Positions 45,993-57,722 of a stretch of DNA of 64,000 nucleotides are shown one piece after another. How positions within the stretch are numbered: position 1 is the first letter of the stretch; every line of letters starts with the position of its first letter. The stretch comes from Ampelocalamus luodianensis (Eukaryota; Streptophyta; Magnoliopsida; Poales; Poaceae), in contig CM070633.1 in the NCBI GenBank assembly GCA_036346255.1, forward strand, positions 11,532,001 to 11,596,000, given 5' to 3'. Below the pieces are notes generated by a model. The model had not been told where the DNA came from, did not search any database, and saw nothing but the letters and a program-made list of their open reading frames with translations. A program made the translations under genes and the position numbers.

Positions 45993-48900
45993 TGTAACAT
46001 CCCAATTTTGGGCTTGTGTTTCAAATGTAAGAAAATCAGTAGAAATTAAAACTTTCTCTTACATCATGTATTTCACAGCCAAACAATTCTTGTACAAGGA
46101 ATTATGGAAATACATTGTCACAAGTCCATTTGATCCAAATCTTGTTATTCCAAAACAATCTTGTCAAATATTTTGATCATCCTCTGAAATATTTTTCTTA
46201 AGTCTCTGAATGGTATGTGACCCTCTGAAAAATTTCACAATTTTTAGAAATTGTTTGAATATTTTTAGAGGCGATCAAACTGTTTGACTCTCAATCAAAC
46301 ATTAAACAGAGCCTTGCAGAATTTTTGGAGATTTATTCACGATATAAAACCTCTGAAAATTTTACACAAGGTTTATATCTGAGTTAGCAAGCTCCTGTAA
46401 AAATTTCATAATTTTTGGAGTTAATTTGCTACCTCAAATAAATCATTCAAAGTCTCTGTTCTTATTTCAAAGTCAAACTTGGTTTTATCATACTCGGGTT
46501 CGAGTCGACTCTGCTCGAAGCCAATTGATTCGGTCCACCAACTAATCGCACCGAGCCACTCTTTAAAGCGCGTTGAATCTCAACCGTTGATCTGAATCGC
46601 ACGGCCCGCGCGTGTAACCCTTCTGACCTTCCGTTGCAAGTTTGAATGTCAACCGTTAGATCTCCATCCAACCGCCGAGATGCGCCGAAACCTTCGGACC
46701 CTCCGGCCTGCATTCTTAACTGAGCCGTTGATTAAGATCCAACGCCGCGTGTTCCTTCGTTGCAAAATGAGTTTGCGACGTGGAGCAATCGAGGCCGTTC
46801 ATTTCTAATCCTAAGGCTCGCAATCTCCCGCTGTGTTTTGAACCCGGGAGGCGTGGCGCTGTAGTGGCCGTCCGATGATCGAGGGGCTCAAAATCGCCCG
46901 AGCATCTTTCCCCGGTCTTCTTCAACCTTGAGCCGTGCGAGCACAGAAGGGTTATGGCGGTGTCATCTCATGCTTCCTACGGCCGCCCTAGTCAATGAAA
47001 GGAAGGTCGGGAGACACTTTCGCCATGCCATGCCCTAGTGCACCGCCTTTTACCTTTTCCTTGTCTACCGCGCATTGTGTTTTGTCTTTGCCGCCTTGAA
47101 AGATTGGTGGTGCAAACCCTAATGCTTTCATGGCTTTATAAACACTCTCAAGCCCTCCTGGTATTTCTTTAGACCACCATCAAGCTTCATTCTCAATATT
47201 GGAGCTTAACACCTCAAAAATGGCAAACCGCCATTGTTGACCCGTGGAGCTCCATTGGTGTTCTTGGTGTTCCAGTGGTCCTCCTTCATGTTTCTTTGCC
47301 CTAACCTTATCTCTTTATCATCTTGAACATTTCCCCTCACTTAATTTTGGATTTGATTCTCAGGAATTGTCCAATTTGGGGTTTGTTCAAATTCGGCCGA
47401 AATTGGTCATCTTCTTCCTCAGCTCAGGTGAGTGCTCCATTTTCCAATTCTTTGCTCATGTAGCTTCTGTGGACCTTAATGAAGCTATTTTGATGCTTTG
47501 GAATCACTCATTTGGCTCAGGGTATCTATCTCGAGTTTTCTTCTCCAAGTCCGGGGAGCTTTCACCGTGATCAAGCAACTCCGGCCATCTTTGAAGCTTC
47601 TCGTCCCTGAGGTAGCTTCTTATTAGTCCTTAGTGGCTCTGGCACCCGTATCCTAGGCTTGCAGTGGAGCTCATCGCGATTTTCGTGTTTAGCAGTAAGC
47701 TCCCATTTTCGTTTTCCGCCAGCGGCGTTTCTAGTCCTTCGCACGGTGAAGAATGCTACCATTAGATTCGTTGTGCTATTGCGAATCCATTTTTGCTTTG
47801 TTCGGCGCCGCACGCGCATGTTGTCGCGCGATTAGCGTAAGTCACTGGTTTTCTTGCGCATAGACTCCCGTTTGGTCATTTGATTAGGACACATTAATTG
47901 CTAGTCATTAGTTATTAATTATGTCTTAATCATTGTCGCTGAGCCACCGACGATGGGCCCAATATCCTTAAATCGCTCTCTCGTTCAATCTCGCATCGTT
48001 CGACATCATTAAGTTTAATCATTGCTTAATTAGTGTGTCGCATTTAATCCTCGCTCGAAATCTCCTGCGGTCGACTTGTGGGCCCGAGGGTTAAAATCAA
48101 ATTCGGTATTCATTAGTGCCTAGTTAATGGTAATCATTAGAAGCTTTAATCTGTCCTAACCGCCTCTCGATCGCCGACATGTGGGCGGTGCTGTCGTGCA
48201 CGTGGGTTAAACGGTAGCGTGGGTGACTCGAAGTCACCGACATGCGGTCCCACATGTCAAGATTTCTTTGAATCGCGATCAATAGCTACCGCTCATTGTT
48301 AGATCTGCGTTCGATCTTTGTATGCGTTCGGACCCTCCGGTTGCCTTGATCATTCTCGACCGTCGATCTTGCGATCAACGGTGAGATTGTGTTTGCAACC
48401 GCACCGTCCGAATGCATACACGAGTGTGCGCCGTTGGATCTTGATCCAACGGTGAGCTCCGTTCAAGTTGGCGCGCGCAGGCGCTTTTTGCGCGTGAGCC
48501 GAGGATTTAGATCAAGGGTTGGGAGTTGTCCACGTCTTATTCTTTTATTGAAGTTTGTGCGTATTTGGTAAGTAGTTATTTAACAAGCGAAAATGATATA
48601 AAACTTTAGAAACTCATAACTAATTCATTTTAATCGCTTTTAGATAATTCCAAGCGTAATAAATTTCGTTATCATTTTAGTTTATTATAAAAATGGAATT
48701 AAGCATATTCTCAGAGAGTAAAATTGTGTAACTAGAAATAACTTGATTTACGTCCTTTTGAATATTCCGTAAATAGATTTAACATTGAAAAATGCATATC
48801 TTTTACTCAGATAACTCCTATTTGTGCAAAATCAATTTTGTTAAATTGGCTCATAGCATACTTTCATATAAAATAGGATTTGAGCATGTTCATAATTCAG

Positions 48901-50958
48901 TAAAATGGCTTGCATTAGATTTACAACTTAGAAAAATCATAAGTAAATGTGTATAACCCCAAATTTAGTAAATCCAACTTTGTCTGTTATTAGGATGTCA
49001 TAATCTACCTACTATAAAAATTTGGACCTTAGATCATTCTCGAAAATTTCGCCATGAAGCAGTGCTAATTATTAATTAGGTTGATATATAGGTGAGAAAG
49101 AGTATTTTGCTCATATCTTTGCATGCTTAGTTCAAATTGCATAATTCTTGTTCCTGTCATTGTCTTAGATCATTCCCTAGCTGTTGTGTAGGTTTTATTA
49201 GTTTTGGATGTGTTTTGTTGTTGGAATTTATTTGGTGTTCTTCGTTCTTATTTGCTTATCGCCTTTTTCGCGTTAGGTTAGAAGATAATATTATTAATCT
49301 TGATATTGAGCCACAGACCATCGACTCTGCACTTCACCGTGCAAGCGGATGTAGCATTCATTTGATCATATTGTTCCTACTATTTTCAAAGTCTAATATA
49401 TTGTTTGCAAATTCTATGTATGCATTGCTATGTTGTTTTAAACTATTGTCGATAGTTGGCCTACTAGATGCATTATCGGAGGAAATGTTTATTCCTCTAC
49501 TATCAAGCCTAGGTTACTTGTCGTGATTTTGGGTTCGCTGGATGGACCCTTGTCACTTAGTAGTTTACGTGTTATTATGCTTAGCCATGCTTAGTTGTCG
49601 GTAGAAATGGGCGGTTATCGACTTGTCGATAACCTTGATCACATAAATCGTTATAATATGTATATTTCAGCCTTGTGCTTTGTCTAAATTGCAAAACTAA
49701 AACTGAAAATAAAAACAATTTAGACTTGGGCACAATGGTAAGATGGTGTGATCTTTTGGGTGTGAATGGAATGGTGCCCGGTCAATTAAGGACCGAACTA
49801 CTTGTGAGTATCATTATCCGAGCATTACGGTGCGTGCTAACCACACTAGAGGGATATGGGACCTCTCTTAGCCGAGTACTTTGGGTGTGTTAATTAATGA
49901 GTCACGTGGTGGGTTGCATGTTTGATTATGTGCAACATGGACACGTTTGTAGGGAGGAGAACACCGCCGAGGCGGTGTATCTTGCTCCACGATGGGTCCT
50001 TGTGATCCATATTTAGTCCGTGAGATCACTAAGGATTAACCCCATACGTGCGTCTCTTGATTAGCATATTCCATTGGAAAGGGTTCAGAGGACTTAGCGT
50101 CTTGCATACCAAAGGAAGTGTGCTTAATAGCTTGGCAAAAGGCGGTGCAAGTGTGGGTACATGGGTACACCCGCAGGATTAAAACTATTCGAATAGCCTC
50201 GTCCTAGGTTATGGACACGCTTGGATAAGCTTTTCAAGAGTTAGACTACAACCTTTTAAAATTAAAACTTGTTGGGTGGTATGAATCGAGTGATTCATGT
50301 TATGATGTGGTGACTTTTGGGAAAGTCACTTCTAGGTGGATACTTGTTACTTATGTTTACTCATTGTTATTTTAATGCTTAAAACTGATTTTACAAACCA
50401 TTGCTCAACCTATTACAATATTGCAAATGAAACTTGCGTTATGCGTCAAAGAACCATATAACCACATTCCTTTGAATACGACTTTCATGTAGCTATGTAT
50501 AGGCTTGCTACTGTAAGTCTTGCGTAGTACATTTTTGTACTCACCCGCATTGCTTGTGTTGTGCAGAGGATGATAGTGAGTCCGATGGACCTCACTTTTG
50601 TGAGTTGTCTTTGTGGCGCTACAGGCGATTAGCTTATGCCCTGGTCGGTTGCCATGTGGTGTTATGTGGCTAACCGGTCGTCTTTTGGTTTATGCCATCT
50701 TATGGCAACTTTTGCTTCATTGTTACTTATTTGGTATACATCATTTGGCGGTCGTTTGTGTTGTAATAACTTATATTATGTATGTCTTTTGCTAGACTTG
50801 TTATATTACGTTGTATGGAATTGATGCATGCTTGGATATGATGTATGTGTGTCTTTGCTTGTTAGGAAGCACATATTCATCGAGACGCGGATTATTCTAT
50901 TTGTGATACTAGAACCAGAGGAAGGTTAAGTATTACAAGTTTAATAAACAGGGTCTCC
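45993..50958 (+). repeat. C LTR, right end truncated
   Basis: About 4.97 kb starting TGTAACATCCCAATTTTGGG. Same layout as the Chr LTRs: AT-rich start, GC-rich leader near 46500-48500, AT-rich remainder. It shares late blocks with them (ACTATTCGAATAGCCTCG near 50190, AAGTATTACAAGTTTAATAAACAGGGTC at the end). The last bases before the expected CACA terminus are lost at the E2 junction. A TATA box lies at 47137. Frames in it (46462-48571, 49137-49526) show no protein family. Confidence 0.85.
47137..47143 (+). promoter_or_regulatory. TATA box of C LTR
   Basis: TATAAAC in CATGGCTTTATAAACACTC, at about 1.1 kb into the LTR, just before the leader; comparable to the TATA box of S1. Confidence 0.5.
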
Positions 50959-51848
50959 TGATGACGATCTCGTTGGTCGAAAGCCTCAAAGCGTCAACGT
51001 CCTCACGCGAAACCAATCGAACCTATCGGAAGATCGACACCGTGAGGTTCGATTGGTTTCGTCGTGAGGACGTTGACGCTTTGAGGCTTTCGACCAGCAG
51101 ATCATCACCTCGCAATACGCTACACCCGCACGACTGTCGTTATCAACCACGCTCGCGCGCGATCGACCTTACCACGAGGGTTATTGTTCCTGCAATCAAT
51201 CGAAGCAACTCACAAGAACAAGAAAAATGCAATCTGAATTGTATTGAGAATATGAATGAAGTTCACAATGTGGGGTTCCTCAAACCGATAAACGGTGAAA
51301 CTGCAAAGTGGCAGAATAATCTAAGAAAAACCCAAGGAACTAGAGGGGAGGCGACCACTACTTAAAGGAAGAAGGGAGGGGCGGCGGCACTGTTCATGTG
51401 TGATTAGTGTCGCGTGAACAGTACCCCTCAAAACCCTAGGTGGCCTTGTGGGCCAGGGAGGTGGTCGGCCCAAAAACCCTAATGTAGTGTTGATACAAGG
51501 CCCTCGGCCCAAAGTGAGGTGGCGCAGCACCAGATATGAATGATCTACGACCAGGTAATCGGAACTTCCGACTAGTCTAAGGTCCTCGACCAGGATGTAG
51601 TCGAACCTCCATATGCTAAGACCACGAGCAGTCAATACAATCCTACGACCAAATGCGATGCAGTCGTAGCCTTCTATGACCCCTTCTCGTGTGGTCGATA
51701 GCCTCCTTCGACCACTCAGCGGGGGCTTCGACCACGCAGTCGAAGTCGTGTAGTGGTCGTAAGCCTTCTCGATCAATATGTGGTGGAAGTAGAGAAGCCG
51801 ATTGGAGGTGGAGTTGTGGTCGATCCAGAAGGGTTCATGTCCTCATCA
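50959..51848 (-). repeat. E2 LTR, 3' side, with fold-back edge
   Basis: Matches 54963-55795 from about 51045 onward and ends CCTCATCA. The first 85 bases are instead an inverted copy of the LTR's own start. LTR body rich in GGTCG/CGACC motifs. TCCTCCCTTCTG (51849-51860) is the polypurine tract on the minus strand. Confidence 0.85.
50975..51095. repeat. Inverted repeat, about 50 bp arms
   Basis: Left arm 50975-51024 and right arm 51045-51095, nearly perfect reverse complements (one base missing in the left arm near CACGCG), separated by a 20-base loop that is itself an inverted copy of the LTR start seen at 54970-54995. Confidence 0.93.
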
Positions 51849-52680
51849 TCCTCCCTTCTGCATTTGAGTCGTCCTCGACTCACGCCACCCTCCTCCAAAT
51901 GCAAGAAAGGTTTTAAAGCTTGTAGCATTGCATTCACATCTTTCTGCAAAATGTTAGCCATTGTAGGTAGAAAAATAGAGAGAACTTTTGAAATTAAAGG
52001 TGATTGTGCATGCATCAAATCAGCAAAGGTATATTGTCTCATAACATTCAGTTTGCAACTCAATTTGCAAGTATAAGTGAAGTATATAGTAGAGTTATTC
52101 ATTGCTCGTGAATGGGCAGACAATAATTGAATTTAAAGAGCACAAGCCATTCATATAATCAGATTTCAATTGAGCAAGAGCAAATTCATATAGCAAGTGT
52201 GAAAAGATTTGTAAGTTCTTCCATAATTCAACATCTTTAATCAGATTCCTCCTACTAGGTGGTGCAAGAAAAGGTGAACACAAAGGAATGGGATGAGCAC
52301 TAAATTTCATTTTACTCTCATTTTGAACAAGATGCAAAGACACAAGAATTATTGTCCCAAGCAACAAGCTTCAATTCATCCATGTGATCACAAGTTATGC
52401 ATATTCGATTTACAAGAAAGCGATTGTCTACACCATAATCTCCAATCAAATAAAACTTATATCCGGGTGTAGGCACTAAACAAGGATTTTGAACACGCGA
52501 TTTGAAACTTTTCCCATAGCATGTGACAATTTCATAGGTAGATCCAACATAATGTAACATAAAGAATTAGCAGAGATATTCTAGTCAAAACTTCTTTATG
52601 TCTAACCAATTCCACATGATCATTATATGCTATTAACTCATCACATGAAGTACTCACAACAAGAAAAATCAACAATGTTA
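51849..52680 (-). pseudogene. E2 accessory frame
   Basis: Three successive minus-strand frames carry sequence matching E. 52560-52318 has a GYKFYLIGDYGVDNRFLVNRICITC stretch. 52367-52095 has FSAHPIPLCSPF, then KNLQIFSHLLYEFALAQL. 52123-51849 has NNSTIYFTYTCKLSCKL, then ANILQKDVNAMLQ. It ends in an acidic stretch at the LTR. Upstream, 52680-52560 has DELIAYNDHVELVRH-type sequence that may belong to it. It sits where protease-RT-integrase would be. No domain recognised; two frame changes make this copy broken. Confidence 0.6.
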
Positions 52681-52693
52681 TCACATGGTGCAC

Positions 52694-53690
52694 TCATCCC
52701 AAGGTAACTGAGCTCTTTACTTGAAACATGTGCATATCAAAATTGTTTTCCACTAATTTTTGCTCTAAAATAGCATGAACAGTGGACAATTGTAGTTCTT
52801 CACAGGCATACTCACCTGGAGTGATGATAGCACCATTGTCTTTACCTTTTTGGCTCTCCTCAGATGATGTAGGTGCATCCATCTCCTCATCTTCCTTCTC
52901 GATCAATGGGGTTGGTGGTGCAATCAACTCATTCTCCTCTTTAGCATGGTTTTCAACTTCCTGCAAATTGTTAGTCATAGAAAAAGACAGAGACACAGGT
53001 TGGTTCTCATGTTTCCTATCATCAAGCATTCTCAATTTCTCCTCAATCTGATGTTTAAAAGAAAATGGAACAAATCGGTTCGCATAGCAATTTTTAAAGC
53101 ATCCCGTAGTAGGTGCTAATCCATCGTTGCATATCCTATTCCACCAATTGATGGCAAAGTTTTTAAATTCACTTGTTGCTTGCCTAACTCTATGCAATTC
53201 AGAACTAAGTGAGCATTAAATTTGCTCCACCGTCATCTCCCAATCTAAATATATTTCAGCATTATAAGCACCCGCAAAAGATGGTATAGTGCACTTGACT
53301 TTAGCATATGGATCATCATTAACACGTGCATTATGTTGCCTGAAGTTTATTACCTCTCATACCTTGACGGTTGAAGTTCAATCGGTTCTGTTGTTGTGCA
53401 TCAAAGGCATCGTGGTTGCGCATCTCATTGTTGTTGTTAATCTCATGGTCATGGGCTGCACCTTGAGGATCCACACGCCCATTGTTCGGTGGTTGATTGG
53501 CCAATCCTTCAATGCGTGCATTGAGCATCGCAATACTTTCCTTGAGTTGTTGCAGTGTAGCATTTGTTGTCGTAAACTTCCTAGTAATGTTGTCATTAAT
53601 AGCATGGCGGTGCTCATCCAACACCCTGGTGAGCTCTCCCCCCATAACAAACTCTTGCGCATCCAATTCCTCACCTGCCATGGTTAGTAG
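52694..53690 (-). pseudogene. E2 gag
   Basis: Start frame 53681-53331 (MAGEELDAQEFVMGG, coiled stretch TTTNATLQQLKESIAML, and an FNRQGM motif shared with G1). A shifted part at 53330-53200 has VKCTIPSFAGAYNAEIYLDWEMTVEQ-type gag core, with a stop. Frame 53197-52694 has HRVRQATSEFKNFAINWWN and RFVPFSFKHQIEEKLRML. This is the retrotransposon gag core, followed by a Glu-rich tail instead of a zinc knuckle. Confidence 0.75.
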
Positions 53691-54962
53691 AAGACAAAAG
53701 GCAACAAAAAGATATTATCCCTATCAACTACTAGGTTGTGGAAGGTGGAATCACACACTCTCAAACGTCTTACCAAGCTCTTATGAATTTCTTACCAAAT
53801 TGCAGCAGGTGGTCTGATCGGAGAGGGTGGGATGTACGACTGCGGCGGAGGCGAATGCGAGGATCCAAATCTGAGGGCCAAAAGTACGTGGAGCTCGGAC
53901 AGGCAATGTTTAGTAGCAAGGAGCAGCAATAATGAAATCAGATTAGCAATGTTAAATTAAAGTCCACAATACTCGCCACGCTTGTTTGGTCCAAACGCGC
54001 TCCTAGCACTAGCTCAAGCAAGCCGAAAGATAGGGTAGATACAAGCTCAAAAGAACAAAGTTGCAAAGCAACCGTTATCTCTGTGGGTGGTCGTGGAGCT
54101 CTGGTGGGTTGTCGTAGACCAACTGAGGGTGGTCGTGAGCTAACTGAGGTGGTCTCTTTTTCTTTTTGATTCTCTTTTTCTTTTCTCTTTTCTTTTTGAT
54201 TCTTTCTTCTTCTTCTTTTTTTTTGACTGACGAAACCCAACCTAGGATTCCTCTTTTTTTTTTTGACCTTGACTCAACTCTTCAAAACCCTTTTTCAGGC
54301 CTAAGGATAGATATAGGTCACAAACTTTTTCCGGAGAGCAGGGGTAATAAGGTAATAAAAAGATACTCTCTCTCTCTCTGAACTTTGGCTATCTCTGTTT
54401 CGGCTATGGGATTTCTTCTCGGTCCTTGTTGGGTCGGACACGATATGATGAGCGTGTAGGTGTCCGAGAGCAACCAGAAACAGATAGACTTGTCGGGGGC
54501 GAATACTCGAGCAGGTGGTCGAACCCGAGAAGGTGGTCAAACTCGAGTAGGTGGTCGGATGGGAATGTTGGCTCGAGTAAGTGGTCGGATGGGGGTGGTG
54601 TCACGAGTAAGTGGTCGGATGGGGGGTGACTCAATTCTCGGCTATAGCAGACAAACCCTAATTGCAACGGATGCAACAAAGGACAAGCCGAGATACACGA
54701 TGACCAAAACAGCAAGGACTCGACGCTAGAAACTAGATCACGACGACTAGACCAACAACAAAGACACCGACGATGGACTCGAACTCAACAACGCGAATAC
54801 TGAAAACAAAATTGCGAAAGGCACAACGTGGTTTGGACAACGGAAAGACTAAGATCTAAAACTTTTTGTAGGGCAATTTTCTGGACTATAGGTGATGGAA
54901 AACAACTAACAAAAGGGGATAAACGAGATTACCTAACGGGCAACCTTCGCTCTGATACCAAA
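53691..54962 (-). other. E2 leader with primer-binding site
   Basis: Non-coding leader. It contains long T/C-rich runs (54140-54270), a GGTGGTCGGATGGG-type short repeat at 54510-54630, and sequence matching the E leader (GACTAGACCAAC, CAACGCGAATACTGAAAA, GGCACAA at 54740-54830). GCTCTGATACCA at 54949-54960 is the tRNA-Met primer site on the minus strand, two bases from the LTR. Confidence 0.75.
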
Positions 54963-55795
54963 TGATGAGTCTACGGTGTCCCGATCTTCCGATAGGTTCG
55001 ATTAGTTTCGTCGTGAGGACGTTGACGCTTTGAGGCTTTCGACCAGCAGATCGTCACCTCGCAATTCGCTACACCCGCACGACTGTCGTTATCAACCACG
55101 CTCGCGCGCGATCGACCTTACCACGAGGGTTATTGTTCCTGCAAGCAATCGAAGCAACTCACAAGAACAAGAAAAATGCAATCTGAATTGTATTGCGAAT
55201 ATGAATGAAGTTCACAATGTGGGGTTCCTAAAACCGATAAACGGTGAAACTGCAAAGTGGCAGAATAATCTAAGAAAAACCCAAGGAACTAGAGGGGAGG
55301 CGACCACTACTTAAAGGAAGAAGGGAGGGGCGGCGGCACTGTTCATGCGTGATTAGTGTCGCGTGAAGCAGCACCCTCGAAACCCTAGGTGGCCTTATGG
55401 GCGGGGAGGTGGTCGCCCAAAACCCTAATGTAGTGTTGATACAAGGCCCTCGGCCCAAAGTGAGGTGGCGCAGCACCAGATATGAATGATCTACGACCAG
55501 GTAATCGGAACTTCCGACTAGTCTAAGGTCCTCGACCAGGATGTATTCGAACCTCCATATGCTAAGACCACGAGCAGTCAAAACAATCCTACGACCAAAT
55601 GCGATGCAGTCGTAGCCTTCTACGACCCATTCTCGTGTGGTCGATAGCCTCCTTCGACCACTCAGCGGGGGCTTCGACCACGCAGTCGAAGTCGTGTAGT
55701 GGTCGTAAGCCTTCTCGATCAATATGTGGTGGAAGTAGAGCAGCCAGATTGGAGGTGGAGTTGTGGTCGTATCCGAAGGGTTCATGTCCTCATCA
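54963..55795 (-). repeat. E2 LTR, 5' side
   Basis: 833 bp, TGATGAGTC...CCTCATCA, intact ends. It is preceded by the primer site and followed directly by T1 protease sequence. Confidence 0.9.
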
Positions 55796-56230
55796 CCCAG
55801 GGCCGTGACGGGCCTTCCTCCGAAGCCCACCAGCGGTATGCCCGGTGGCGACAGGCGATCTCTAGGGATCATCATCTTGTCGAAGGCTTCTACGAATAGG
55901 AGGTCCGCCGAGCTTCCGCCATCCACGAGGACACGCTTGACCTCATAGCTGGCAATGCTGGCGGAGATGACGAGGGGGTCCTGATGGGGGAAGTGTATGC
56001 CCCGCATGTCTTCGGGTCCGAATGTTATGGGCACCTCGGAGTAGCGGGGTGGCAGGGAGGCCGGCTGTGTGGCCACGTGGTGGATTTGCCATACGTACAC
56101 GTGACGTTGTCTCTTTGATTCTATGCCCAGCGAGGACCCCCCTGTGATCATGTTGATGATCCTTTGGGCTGGCCCGCCATGGCCGCCTTCGATGCGCGGG
56201 TGCAGCGGTGGGGCCGGCAATAGATTGCCT
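55796..56230 (-). pseudogene. T1 aspartic protease
   Basis: Minus-strand frame open from 56220. It has IINMITGGSS near 56150, EVPITFGPEDMRGIHFPHQDPLVIS near 55970-56040, and the active-site stretch RVLVDGGSSADLLF at about 55900-55940, then PLVGFGGRPVTAL where E2 interrupts. In T1 the downstream pol resumes at 45241. Confidence 0.85.
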
Positions 56231-57590
56231 GCCTCCTTCTAATCTTCATGCTCAACTGGCTGTTGGCTGCGGTGCATGTAGTCCTGCATGGCTGCGATGG
56301 TGCGGCACTCCACTGTTGTGTGTGACCCTTCGCCGTGGAGGTCACAGTACAACGGAGTTGCTGCTGTGCTGCCTCGGGCGTCCTGGTGCCACCCACCGTG
56401 ACGGCCGCGGCCCCTTCCACGGCCGCGGTTTGCTCGGCCGCCTCTCCTGCCTGCTTCCGAGGTGTGCCCTTCGTCCAGATGATAATCATTTCGGCCTTTT
56501 TGCCAATAGTTGATGCGTGGTTTGCTGGTAGCCGGGGTGGTAGTTGCATCCTCCTTCGGTGGCCTATCTGTTGGGGTGGTGTTTGGGGCGACAACGTTTC
56601 TCTGGATGCTATCTTCCTCCGCTCGGGCGTATTCCTCTATCTTGTCGAAGAGCTCCGCGATTGTGCGTGCTGGCTTGCGTGCCAGTTTCTCCGACAGGGG
56701 GCCTTTCTGCAAGCCGCAGGTTGCGGCGTTTATGATGGTGGTGTCGTTGACCCCCTTGACTTGGGACTTCACTTCTGCGAATTTCCTGAAGAAGCTTCGA
56801 AGGGATTCGCCCGGGGCTTGCTTGACTGCGAACAGGTGTCCTGCATCCTTCGGCTCGCTATAGTTTCCTTGAAAATTGTTGCGTATGTGGTCACGCAACT
56901 GCTCCCAGGTGTAAATGGAGTGGGGGGATGGTAAAGAACCACGTCAGGGCGACGCCCTTAAGGGCGAGCGTGATGCTTTTTGCCTTAGTCGTGTCGTCTC
57001 CTCCCGCCGCTTTGACTGCTGTTTCATACACGTGCAGGAACTCCGAGGGATCTATGCAACCTTCGAAGGGTGTGACCTCCGGCATTTTGAAGTTCCTTGG
57101 CTAGTGTGCTGCTTCAAGTTCTGCGCTCAACGGTGAGTTGGGATCTCCCTGGAGCTGCAGGCTCACGTTTGGTTCCTCCGGGATGGTTTGGGTTCCGGCT
57201 TCGGGGTGTTGAGTGTCATGCTGTGGCTGGGTGGTCGCGAGGGTGCCTCCCGCTGTCTGTCGGAGGCTAAGCATCTCCCGCCGGAGGTCCTCCTATTCTC
57301 GCTAGAGTGCTTCGTATGCTTCTCGAGTGATGCCTGCGGTCTGCGTATTTGGCAAAGATGCTTCGGTGGGCGGGGCATCGCCTCCTACGATGTCCCCATG
57401 GGTGAAATTATTGGCTTCTTCTTCTGTGGCTCGGGTGGCGGCGGCGGCCCATGCGACCCGACCCCGCTTTGCTTTAGGAGTGTTCGGGGCTGCAGCCGCC
57501 GCTGCTGCCTCGGTTGCGGAGACTTTGGGTGCGGGGCCATGAGTTTTTCTGGGTGTGACTTTCTTGCCGAACCCCACGGACGGCGCCAAC
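56231..57590 (-). pseudogene. T1 gag
   Basis: ATG near 57541-57589 (MAPSVGFGKKV), Ala-rich N-terminus to 57300, a capsid core start at about 57085-56890 (PFEGCIDPSEFLHVYETAV, then ALTWFF), and a 219-residue frame at 56898-56239. That frame has the remaining core (LFAVKQAPGESLRSFFRKFAEV, then FDKIEEYARAEE), a basic Gly/Arg stretch (RGRGRGRGRHGG) and a zinc-knuckle-like CDLHGEGSHTTVEC. Frames change near 57300 and 56895. Confidence 0.8.
57572..57590 (-). other. T1 primer-binding site
   Basis: On the minus strand the LTR ends in GACA at 57591 and is followed by GTTGGCGCCGTCCGTGGGG. The TGGCGCCGTC core suits a tRNA-Asp complement by memory; the tRNA assignment is inference. Confidence 0.5.
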
Positions 57591-57722
57591 TGTCGTAGTG
57601 AGAAGACTATACAGTAAGAACTGGAGACCCCTCGTGTTGGGAAGACGGGGGGACTTAAAAGCGGCTCAGTTGTGGTAAGAAATTGTCTCCTTTTCGGTTA
57701 CATGGTGGGGTAGGCTATTTAT
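57591..57722 (-). repeat. T1 LTR remnant, 5' side
   Basis: 132 bp matching 36505-36637. It ends within the GGCTATTTAT TATA motif and goes straight into E leader. The U3 part of this LTR and its target duplication are gone. Confidence 0.85.

Larger units (their letters stand above)
50959..55795 (-). mobile_element. E2: non-autonomous LTR element with gag
   Basis: About 4.84 kb: left LTR 50959-51848 (rearranged at its edge), interior 51849-54962 and right LTR 54963-55795. The interior holds a polypurine tract, an accessory frame, gag and a leader with tRNA-Met primer site, all on the minus strand. No protease, RT or integrase is present. LTR blocks, leader and gag start relate it to E and G1. 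The left edge is a fold-back, so no target duplication is found (TCTCC on the left, CCCAG on the right). It adjoins C on the left and T1 protease on the right. Confidence 0.85.
36505..57722 (-). mobile_element. T1: Tat-lineage gypsy element, host of C and E2
   Basis: The left end TGTCGTAGTGAG at 36505 repeats at 57591, where it adjoins a primer site, so these are the two LTRs. Pol is on the minus strand (about 45240 to 41800), gag-protease at 57590-55796, and an antisense spliced gene at 37436-40701. Two tandem arrays lie between that gene and pol. C and E2 (45242-55795) sit between protease and RT, with some Tat sequence missing there. The right LTR is cut at 57722 and no target duplication can be checked. 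Two RNase H domains support the Tat lineage. Confidence 0.88.

Noticed and set aside
44700..46049. A 449-codon open frame on the plus strand
   Set aside because: The first part is antisense to T1 pol and only the part after about 45245 is chromovirus integrase. It is a chimera made by the junction, not a gene.
50959..50964. TGATGA at 50959 as a normal E2 terminus
   Set aside because: It belongs to the inverted copy of inner LTR sequence, and no duplication matches the right end.
54495..54630. Glycine-rich protein repeat in the E2 leader
   Set aside because: Short GGTGGTCGGATGGG-type repeats in an untranslated leader; no start or conservation as protein.
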